Positions 54,201 to 60,855 of a stretch of 64,000 nt of DNA are shown in pieces (the first letter of the stretch is position 1; every line of letters begins with the position of its first letter). Origin of the DNA: Dyadobacter psychrotolerans (GTDB lineage Bacteria > Bacteroidota > Bacteroidia > Cytophagales > Spirosomataceae). The notes beneath the pieces were generated by a model. It worked only from the letters and a program-made list of their open reading frames with translations. It was not told the DNA's origin and did no database searches. The stretch lies in NCBI RefSeq assembly GCF_004349265.1, contig NZ_SMFL01000013.1, positions 62,001 through 126,000 on the forward strand, written 5' to 3'. The position numbers and the translations under genes are program-made.

Positions 54201-54488
54201 TCTGATGAAATAGCGAAAAGTCTGATTGCCAGTCCGAACCCGTCCACTGACTACATCCGATTCAAAACCGAGGTTTTGTCGAATAATAATGAACCCATTG
54301 AGTCAAATATATTTATATACGATACGCATGGAAGACTGATTAAAACCGCCACTACAAGTTTTAAATCGGGAAATAACGAGTGGTATTGGTATCCAAAACA
54401 GAGCGGAAGTTATATCTACAAGTTTGTATACTACTGGAAAGATGGACGTAAGCAAGAGCTGTCCGGTAAAGTAAGTGTAGTGCGATAG
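51219..54488 (+). CDS. C25-family (gingipain/PorU-like) cysteine peptidase 2 with T9SS sorting domain
   Basis: The 1089 residues follow the same plan as the gene upstream: signal peptide (about 1-22), peptidase domain with H608 in YFGHGSP and C642 in FNGCGVGNIF. After the catalytic part comes an extra region of about 200 residues (residues 760-960) of Ig/CARDB type, then a sorting domain (SPNPSTDYIRF, ending LSGKVSVVR). The two proteins share many blocks such as DIKDVYxQF and GxPGSD. A weak hairpin terminator follows. The extra domain suggests functional divergence. One of the two could be PorU. Confidence 0.88.
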   Translation: MNLRTLYLIIITTLMFSGSFAQKFTNSWIKYNQPYIKLSVKEKGIQRVSLDSLSKNGFPVSQTSKYQLFNRGKQVDIIGIEGNALVFYGEPNDGGLDSVFYRPITSRLNPYFSYYTDLGSYILTVSTTDIARAQTSDLALDTKTTPEKYHLEKTVILANTSKSDYSNGPWQIFEPTPAQSYFADGETMTGPAIIGSDLKNYDFQLNNWVTGTDVPNPILQVMVNGRNTIGFNINLSVGSRIANNFNFQGFKGTIANITLNPMTDIAVNGKGNFSLQSTNNSTSVRYSLTYHILKYPQSLTMAGRNFSYFNLTPTSNKVSRVVIKDAPKSALIFDVSDPSKPVQIKTSYSGADLDFMVTRVTNKELKLFVTNESKTVQKVTPIVYKEINPQDYNYIIVTASSVRESAEAYSSYRKSAAGGSFKPYIIDIKDVYDQFSFGEPHPAGIRNFADFFISKGGNDKYLLLIGKHLAPTRYLVKEIPDEVPSVGFPGSDVLLVSGLANTNQDVEAIPVGRISASTNELVYNYLDKVKEYEAGSIIDRKNVLHLNGGKSSSEISQFRDLLASLTPLVQNAGGEVKPFVKQTNIEVEPVVIAPEVNAGVGLISYFGHGSPTVTDLDFGYVSKSERGYQNKSKYPLMYFNGCGVGNIFNSYTNPLSTDWVLTKDKGAIAVIANSHLSYYSSSADYIKALYAEVFSPLNSIEESKTIGHIHQKVAANITKTPVDVYMISNLHQALLQGDPALKISFNNLPDYTVANSGIFVRSKILAQTIEKSDSLIVKINVSNVGKISTSENLNAKVTLSFSNGQASLDKTITKAMSEAKGEITFTIANNKFLNKIGVILDPANLIKESGKENNSAELIIPWENIKSLNSYPEESVEDFVAPQVLASFNNQVIENKQKVPVAARLTIRLTDNNTLTENPSLVQVYLKSCWDESCEFVQVNSSQIEVSKIDLKTLLFSPDVTPLSAGQYELLVRSWDMRGNTVVEPYRVQFELTESDEIAKSLIASPNPSTDYIRFKTEVLSNNNEPIESNIFIYDTHGRLIKTATTSFKSGNNEWYWYPKQSGSYIYKFVYYWKDGRKQELSGKVSVVR

Positions 54489-54520
54489 TAAAGGTGGATA
54501 CTGGCTACAGATAAATTAAA

Positions 54521-54557
54521 AAAATGAGGCCGACCTAGAAGTTAGCCTTATTTTTTT
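54521..54557 (+). terminator. Terminator after the C25 pair
   Basis: AATGAGGC pairs with GCCTTATT (one mismatch), followed by a T-run. It overlaps the last codons of the convergent cyclase gene. Confidence 0.6.
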
Positions 54558-56419
54558 GATAGCCAGATAGCAATACTAAGTGCCCGGTAAATAAGCCTTG
54601 AACAAGTTACATAGTTAAAGTTGGAGAGATCGCTCTTATTTAATGTAGTCCAGGTTATGTCAAATTTCTTTTTATCGATATAATCCCAAACTCCTGACGA
54701 ACTGCTCAGGAAGTCTCCCCCGCCCTGATTGTACAAATCAATCACAGTTCGTCTGCTGTAAGCGCCCGCCGAGCCCTTTCCGGCTCTTAGCCGTACTTCA
54801 TCAGGCAGAATCCCCTCTAAACCCTGTCTCAGATGATTTCGTCCGATCCCGTTTCCAAATTTTGTCTCATACGAAGCGGACATGCATAATTCGAATAGCG
54901 GTTTATAAAAAAATGGAAACCTAAAACTGATTCCCTTTGAATTGGCCAGAGTAAAGAGGTCACGGGAAACGTCAGGTGAATTCGTCAGATATACACCTTC
55001 AACATCGTCAGTATATTGTCCATAAAAATCATAAGGATACTTTTGCTTAGAAAAATCATTCAAAGGTAAGTTTTCGTTGAGTAGAGATGCAGGTAACTTT
55101 TGCCCAAAGTATTTCCTCGTTGCCTTATTGAAACTGCGTCGCATATAGCCAAAAATTTCATCCCTTTCCAAACCAAAATGCTTAACGAGCCAAATGATCT
55201 TCGATGTATTCTGCTTTAAAATTGCCCGGTCAAGCTCACGAAAACACCAGTATTTTTCAAATGTTCTTATTCTCTGCTCAACTGACAAACTCTCCCAATC
55301 AGCAAAAAGATATCCCATCGGCTGAATAACAGCAAATTCTTTCAGCGCATTTCTAAGACCTATAATATCGCGTTTTTCAAGAAATTGATTGAAATACTCA
55401 TAGGTGCCAAACCCCGTTATGCTGTCTCCATCATGTCCGCTAAGAAGAACATTACAACCTGTTTCAACCGCTTTATTTATTACAGATCCATGCGCGGCGT
55501 TAGGGAAAACACCATATCCCGGCCTTCCCAAAATAGAAATATACTCAATCTCATAATCCAAAATCCTGTTTGACGGGACTACGTTGTGGTGATCCAATTT
55601 GAATAATTCAGCGATTTTCTCGACGTAGACAATTTCATCAGCATACTTTGTTTTTAAATCAAAATAGAAAGTATTTAGTTTGCCGGTTCCATAAGCCAGT
55701 TGAGCAAAAGCGCAGATCGAAGATGAGTCCAAGCCGCCGCTTAAATGTGCCCCAACAACGTTTCCTGTTCCGACAGATGTTATCACAGATTCCTTAAGCG
55801 TATCGGAGACAGCAAGAAATAACTCTTCATTTGAATTCGATGACGGCTTATTATATCTTAAATATGTTTCAACAGCCACTCCGCTTCCTGAAATTTTTAC
55901 ACTGTTGCCAGGTGGCACAAGCCTCACATTCTGATAAAAGGTATCCTGATGAGCATTACCAAATTTCGCATCCATTGACAAATATTTAGCAATGTGATAC
56001 TTATTTTGAAGGGGCCTGTATTCCAACGGAATCAGGCTCATGAGAGTGGGAAGACTATTAGCAAAAACGACAAACTTTGCTTCAACAAAGTAATAGTAAA
56101 TGGGAATGATACCAAATACCCCGGATATTAAAGTTAATATTTGAGATTTCGAATCCCAGCTAATACCAACAAAGGTAGATTTATCTAAATTTTCTTCAAT
56201 TGCACTTTCAAGACTTTGGCGATAACCGCTATGCAACCCTTTCTTTTCATACTTTATTCCATCCAAAAGGAAGAACAAGGGATAAAAATTACGTTCGTCT
56301 TCGCTTCGGTCCTTTATATAGAAAAAACCACAAGGCAGGTCTATCTTGTAATAGCCTGCCTTGTGGTTTTGTTCGAATTTGAATGATGTGTCAAATGAAA
56401 TTAAACCTTGGCATATCAT
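54548..56419 (-). CDS. Asparagine-synthetase-like lasso cyclase candidate
   Basis: This 623-residue protein has two halves. The N-terminal part (about 1-200) has the fold order of a class II glutaminase, but position 2 is Ile and the first Cys is residue 3, so the active-site Cys is absent. The C-terminal half carries the PP-loop LSGGLDSSS from L226 and later LLSGHDGDSITGFG and the basic patch RLRAGKGSAG. Lasso-peptide cyclases (McjC type) show exactly this: an inactive glutaminase half and an ATP-using synthetase that closes the ring. Length fits that family. It starts 9 bases after a small gene with a lasso leader motif. The role is inferred. Confidence 0.75.
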   Translation of the reverse strand: MICQGLISFDTSFKFEQNHKAGYYKIDLPCGFFYIKDRSEDERNFYPLFFLLDGIKYEKKGLHSGYRQSLESAIEENLDKSTFVGISWDSKSQILTLISGVFGIIPIYYYFVEAKFVVFANSLPTLMSLIPLEYRPLQNKYHIAKYLSMDAKFGNAHQDTFYQNVRLVPPGNSVKISGSGVAVETYLRYNKPSSNSNEELFLAVSDTLKESVITSVGTGNVVGAHLSGGLDSSSICAFAQLAYGTGKLNTFYFDLKTKYADEIVYVEKIAELFKLDHHNVVPSNRILDYEIEYISILGRPGYGVFPNAAHGSVINKAVETGCNVLLSGHDGDSITGFGTYEYFNQFLEKRDIIGLRNALKEFAVIQPMGYLFADWESLSVEQRIRTFEKYWCFRELDRAILKQNTSKIIWLVKHFGLERDEIFGYMRRSFNKATRKYFGQKLPASLLNENLPLNDFSKQKYPYDFYGQYTDDVEGVYLTNSPDVSRDLFTLANSKGISFRFPFFYKPLFELCMSASYETKFGNGIGRNHLRQGLEGILPDEVRLRAGKGSAGAYSRRTVIDLYNQGGGDFLSSSSGVWDYIDKKKFDITWTTLNKSDLSNFNYVTCSRLIYRALSIAIWLSKK

Positions 56420-56428
56420 TTCAAAAAA

Positions 56429-56581
56429 TTAAGGTTTTAAAGTACCACCACCATCATCATCAACGCTGCCTTTGTTCGCTTTTGTGATTGTAGCAACTTT
56501 ACCGATAAATTTTAACGAAGGTTTTTTGTACGCCTTACGCGTAGCAGATACTTCCAATGTTTGTAAGTGTTGTGTTTTCAT
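56429..56581 (-). CDS. Lasso-peptide-like precursor (50 residues)
   Basis: The frame ATG 56579-56581 to TAA 56429-56431 encodes 50 residues. The leader has Y18-x2-P21-x-L23-x3-G27-x5-T33 (YKKPSLKFIGKVATIT), the pattern recognised by the lasso RRE protein. Taking T33 as leader position -2 puts the core start at A35, giving ANKGSVDDDGGGTLKP. Asp at core positions 7, 8 and 9 could accept a macrolactam bond to the core N-terminus. The gene ends 9 bases before the cyclase-like gene. No strong ribosome-binding site is visible, as usual in this phylum. It would be a RiPP precursor; other RiPP classes with similar leaders cannot be excluded. Confidence 0.78.
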   Translation of the reverse strand: MKTQHLQTLEVSATRKAYKKPSLKFIGKVATITKANKGSVDDDGGGTLKP

Positions 56582-56667
56582 AATAATCAGTTTTGTAAGA
56601 AGATTTACAGTTTAAAGGCCATTTTTCATAATATCCATGCAATGTTACGTAATCTTAAAATATAAAC

Positions 56668-56675
56668 CAAACTTA
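56668..56675 (-). promoter_or_regulatory. Candidate promoter of the lasso-like operon
   Basis: The minus strand reads TAAGTTTG, a good -7 element, giving a leader of about 80 bases. The -33 element is not clear. Confidence 0.5.
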
Positions 56676-56890
56676 AGGTTAAAAAAGCCCATTCGCTTGA
56701 TTTACAACTCCTAAAAATTCATGAATTACCTTGAAATCTCTCAGTAAAATCCCGAATTGACATAAACTACCCCGGCTGTGCAAACGTCATTGTCAATTTC
56801 CTTTCGCACGGGTTCATAATATCAAATTCAGGTAAAGATTGAAAATAGTACGTTGTATTCGACAGAAAGTAACATCCACTTACTAAATAA

Positions 56891-56923
56891 TTTGTCTGCA
56901 AATATATTATTCTAATAACTTTG
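56891..56923 (+). promoter_or_regulatory. Promoter of the T9SS esterase gene (TTTG-N21-TAACTTTG)
   Basis: TTTG at 56891-56894 and TAACTTTG at 56916-56923 match the Bacteroidota consensus. The leader is about 90 bases. Confidence 0.7.
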
Positions 56924-57021
56924 CCACTCAAAAACCAGAATCCGGTTGATCTAGTTTTATCTAAATATCCAGGAATAATGGTTTAGTACACACACAACGA
57001 TAAATCTTATAAATCCTCCTC

Positions 57022-59001
57022 ATGAAAAAAAAGTCCCTGGCGCTGCTATGCCTTTTCTATGTGCATGCGCTTCCCTCAGCATTTGCTCAGTTAAACATCA
57101 CTTTTCCCTTAGATCGCTCCGTTTTGCAGCGTGATAACAACAATCAGGCTGTTATCCATATTGCGGGCTATCTCACAACCTGCGCTGACCGTATCGAAGC
57201 CAGGTTTGTTCCAATTAAATCAAACCCTGAAGGTGATGTGATGGGTAAACCCGCTCCGGAAGGAGGTGACTGGCAAATAATCTCCGGTGCCACTACCTGC
57301 AACAATTTCAGTAGTTCTATGACTGTCACCGGAGGTTGGTACCGCCTTGAAGTCAGGGGTATCAAAAGCGGACATGCCAACATAGAAAGTTCCGTGCAGC
57401 ACGTTGGTGTCGGAGAAGTTTTTCTGGTATCAGGGCAATCAAATGCGACAGGCGGAGATGGAAATCTAAGTGGGCCAGGCGCCAGCGAAGACGCGGTGAG
57501 CAGTGTGAACTTTCGCACAGATTATGATGCCTACGCCAACATTACCGTGAAATGCCCGGAATATGTACATCTCGATAAAGCAACAACAACAGCTCCATTT
57601 GGAAATTATGCATGGTGCTGGGGATTGTTTGGAGACCGGATGGTAAAAAAACTAAATGTGCCGGTCATGATTTTTAACGCGGGCTGGTCGGCTACCGGGA
57701 TTGAAAACTGGAAACAGTCAATCCCTACAGACGCGGTTTCTTATGCCTGGTATGGCATTCCCTATCCCGCCGGATTGCCTTTTGGCATCATGCGAATCGC
57801 GCTAAACCACTACATTGCCCAATCCGGGATCAGAGCAGTATTATGGCATCAGGGAGAAACGGATACCAAAGTGCAAACAAGCCGCGAATTATACCGAGAT
57901 GACCTGACGAATATTATCAATGAATGCCGTAATCTCTCCGGTAAACCAAATTTGGCCTGGGTTGTGTCGAGAGCTTCCCGTTATACGTTCACTGCGCAGG
58001 GTGAGCAAACAGATGCAAGCCATACATCCGAGGCAGTGATCTCGGCCCAAAATGATGTCATCGGCATTACAGGCCCTGGATACAACCCTGCCTACAAGGT
58101 CAGCAATGTTTTCGAAGGACCGGCAACAGATGACTACTGGAATAGTGACTACAGGCTGGATCAGGTACATTTTGCAGGTGACGGGCTTGATTCCCTCGCC
58201 AAGTTCTGGGTCAATAACCTCAATGATGATTTTTTTCAGAACTCACAGCCATCAGCTGCAATAAAACCGGCGGACGTTGTGATAAATCACCTGACTGGCT
58301 CCAATACCATGTTTACAGCCTCTTCGGGATGGAATAGTTATGCCTGGATGAACCAAAACGATTGTAACGTCATCAAATCTACCGATCAGCAATGGACAAC
58401 AGGGGCGGGTTTGGTTAGACTCAAGACAACCGATACTAATGGTAATGTTGTATTGACACCTTCGTTTTATGTCCCGTCCGCTTCTGCCCTTCCCGTTACG
58501 CTTAAATATTTCAAAGGGACTACAAATAACCAGATGCAGGCGCTTCTCCAGTGGGCAACAGCAGAAGAAGTTAATGCTTCACATTTTGAAGTTCAACGCA
58601 GTTACGATGCCGAGAATTTTTCTCCTGTTAGTAAAATAGAGGCGTTTGGAAATACAGCCCAAGCCAGAGCGTATAAATTTCGCGACGATCTTCTCACACC
58701 CGGCATTTATTACTACCGGCTCAAGCAAGCAGATAAAGATGGAAGGTATGAATTGAGCAGCATTATCAGTCTTGGTGTTTCCGGAGAGACATCGATAAAA
58801 CTTTTCCCGAATCCTGTTTCAGAAATTCTGAATATTCAGTCTGACAAAGCCATCTATTCGCTCGAGGGTTTTAATTCGGCCGGGATCAAAATTTTGTCGC
58901 GGAAGGAAAATGCTGCCAGCCTGACTATTGACATGACTAAGTATGCCCCCGGAATTTATACTTTTAAAGTAAACGGCGAAAGTTTTAAAATTTTAAGATA
59001 G
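57022..59001 (+). CDS. T9SS-sorted SGNH esterase (sialate O-acetylesterase type)
   Basis: The 659-residue protein has a signal peptide (about 1-22) and a SASA/DUF303-type SGNH hydrolase. Nucleophile Ser is in FLVSGQSNATGG (near 139), an acid pair in WHQGETDT, and the catalytic DxxH in DQVHFAGDGLD. A C-terminal module of about 170 residues includes a T9SS sorting domain (FPNPVSEIL, ending NGESFKILR). It probably deacetylates carbohydrate at the cell surface. It is a single transcription unit with its own promoter and terminator. Confidence 0.88.
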   Translation: MKKKSLALLCLFYVHALPSAFAQLNITFPLDRSVLQRDNNNQAVIHIAGYLTTCADRIEARFVPIKSNPEGDVMGKPAPEGGDWQIISGATTCNNFSSSMTVTGGWYRLEVRGIKSGHANIESSVQHVGVGEVFLVSGQSNATGGDGNLSGPGASEDAVSSVNFRTDYDAYANITVKCPEYVHLDKATTTAPFGNYAWCWGLFGDRMVKKLNVPVMIFNAGWSATGIENWKQSIPTDAVSYAWYGIPYPAGLPFGIMRIALNHYIAQSGIRAVLWHQGETDTKVQTSRELYRDDLTNIINECRNLSGKPNLAWVVSRASRYTFTAQGEQTDASHTSEAVISAQNDVIGITGPGYNPAYKVSNVFEGPATDDYWNSDYRLDQVHFAGDGLDSLAKFWVNNLNDDFFQNSQPSAAIKPADVVINHLTGSNTMFTASSGWNSYAWMNQNDCNVIKSTDQQWTTGAGLVRLKTTDTNGNVVLTPSFYVPSASALPVTLKYFKGTTNNQMQALLQWATAEEVNASHFEVQRSYDAENFSPVSKIEAFGNTAQARAYKFRDDLLTPGIYYYRLKQADKDGRYELSSIISLGVSGETSIKLFPNPVSEILNIQSDKAIYSLEGFNSAGIKILSRKENAASLTIDMTKYAPGIYTFKVNGESFKILR

Positions 59002-59020
59002 GATTAAAATACTGATTTTT

Positions 59021-59054
59021 AAAAAGGTTGCTGATCAGGTCGGCAACCTTTTTT
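59021..59054 (+). terminator. Terminator after the esterase gene
   Basis: AAAAAGGTTGC pairs with GCAACCTTTTT; a T-run follows. Confidence 0.88.
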
Positions 59055-59262
59055 GTACATGACCCCACCAAGCGGAATATTATGGTTTATAGAAACAAAA
59101 AAGGTTTTTATTGGCCTTAAAAAAGAACTTTAACATGTAGCCTTTACTTTATTTTTTAAATTATACTATTTTGGAAACATTTCATACATACACTATTGTT
59201 GTGACTATATATTTGGATTTTTCCGGGTTGATAGATTACTTTAAAATAAACTTTCATTCCAA

Positions 59263-60792
59263 ATGCGCATAAAAAAGTCATCCATAATTACCACGCCTGA
59301 CATCATTTTGATTGGTGCAGGTATCATGAGTGCCACTCTTGGAGTATTGCTTAAAAAATTAAATCCTGCGTTTACCATTTCTATTTTCGAGCGTCTTGAT
59401 CGCGTAACTGCTGAAAGTTCTGATGCATGGAATAATGCCGGAACGGGTCATTCTGCCTTTTGCGAACTTAACTATACACCTGAAAACGAGGACGGTACAA
59501 TTGAGATTACAAAGGCTATCAAAATTGCTGAATCATTTGAAGTCTCTAAAGAATTCTGGTCTCATTTGGTTGAGGATGGTGTTATTGAATCACCCGACGA
59601 GTTTATACGTCACATTCCGCACATGAGTTTTGTATGGGGAGATGATAACGTAGAATATCTGCAAAAACGATTTGACGCGCTTACAAAACATCATTTGTTT
59701 GAAGGAATGCAATATTCTGAGGACAAAGCTGAACTAACCAATTGGATTCCGCTGGTTATGGATGGCAGAAACCCGGATGAAAAAGTTGCTGCAACCAGAA
59801 TGGAGCTGGGAACGGATGTAAACTTTGGTGCTTTAACAAAGGCAATGTTTGGTTATCTTGAAAAACAGCAAGGTGTAAAACTATTCCTGAATCACGAAGT
59901 TGACGATTTTGAGCGCGGAAAAGATGGCTCCTGGACAATAGAGGTCAAAGACCGGGATTCTAAAAAAGCTCATTTTGTTCGTTCCAAATTTATTTTCATC
60001 GGTGCTGGCGGAGGCTCATTACCTCTTCTTGAAAAATCAAATATTCCGGAAGGAAAAGGATTTGGAGGTTTCCCCGTAAGCGGGCAGTGGCTGGTTTGTA
60101 CTAAACCTGAAATTATTGAGAAACACCAGGCAAAGGTATATGGAAAAGCGGCTGTTGGATCACCTCCAATGTCTGTTCCCCATTTGGATACCAGAGTTAT
60201 TGATGGAAAAAAAGCACTGTTATTTGGACCATATGCCGGATTCTCAACGAAGTTTTTGAAAAACGGATCTTACCTGGATTTACCGCTATCTATTAAATTC
60301 AACAACATCAAACCGATGCTGGCGGCAGGTATTCACAATATACCACTGACAAAATATCTGATTGACCAGGTAAGACAGTCTCCTCAGGACAGGCTTGAAG
60401 CGCTAAACGACTATGTACCAGGCGCAAAACTTGAAGACTGGGAATTGGAAACAGCCGGACAGAGAGTTCAGGTTATCAAAAAAGATAAGGATGAAGGTGG
60501 TGTTCTCGAATTTGGAACTGAAATGGTAACAGCGGCAGACGGCTCGCTGGCTGCTCTTCTTGGCGCTTCTCCGGGAGCATCCACATCAGTATCCATCATG
60601 CTCGATTTGATTCACCGCTGCTTTAAAAACCAAGCTACCTCGAAAGAATGGCAGCAGAAATTTAAGGAAATCATACCTTCTTTTGGTAAGTCACTGGCAA
60701 AAGATGCAGATCTGGCTTTGAAAACGCGATCAAGAACAACAGAAGTGCTAAAACTTAATACGTCATATCTCGAAGAGGACGTCACTGCCTGA
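59263..60792 (+). CDS. mqo: Malate:quinone oxidoreductase
   Basis: The 509 residues match the family length. The FAD-binding GxGxxS motif (LIGAGIMSATLG, about 16-27) is present, with NNAGTGHSAFCELNY and the C-terminal GASPGASTSVSIMLDL. It is a peripheral membrane enzyme that oxidises malate to oxaloacetate and passes electrons to quinone, replacing or adding to malate dehydrogenase. It is a single gene with a hairpin between it and the convergent kinase gene. Confidence 0.96.
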   Translation: MRIKKSSIITTPDIILIGAGIMSATLGVLLKKLNPAFTISIFERLDRVTAESSDAWNNAGTGHSAFCELNYTPENEDGTIEITKAIKIAESFEVSKEFWSHLVEDGVIESPDEFIRHIPHMSFVWGDDNVEYLQKRFDALTKHHLFEGMQYSEDKAELTNWIPLVMDGRNPDEKVAATRMELGTDVNFGALTKAMFGYLEKQQGVKLFLNHEVDDFERGKDGSWTIEVKDRDSKKAHFVRSKFIFIGAGGGSLPLLEKSNIPEGKGFGGFPVSGQWLVCTKPEIIEKHQAKVYGKAAVGSPPMSVPHLDTRVIDGKKALLFGPYAGFSTKFLKNGSYLDLPLSIKFNNIKPMLAAGIHNIPLTKYLIDQVRQSPQDRLEALNDYVPGAKLEDWELETAGQRVQVIKKDKDEGGVLEFGTEMVTAADGSLAALLGASPGASTSVSIMLDLIHRCFKNQATSKEWQQKFKEIIPSFGKSLAKDADLALKTRSRTTEVLKLNTSYLEEDVTA

Positions 60793-60820
60793 TTAATAAA
60801 ATCAAAAAAGAATAAGATAT

Positions 60821-60850
60821 AAGGGGTTCTGATTCGGTTCGGAACCCCTT
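60821..60850. terminator. Hairpin between mqo and the convergent kinase gene
   Basis: Arms AAGGGGTTC and GAACCCCTT with a 12-base loop. T-tracts are poor, so it may stop both genes only weakly. Confidence 0.6.
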
Positions 60851-60855
60851 ATTGT

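Larger units (their letters stand above)
56582..57021. other. Intergenic region between the lasso-like operon and the esterase gene
   Basis: About 440 bases, divergent. It holds a -7 element for each direction (56668-56675 on the minus strand, 56916-56923 on the plus strand). I see no further gene on either strand, in particular no RRE-like open frame. Confidence 0.6.
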
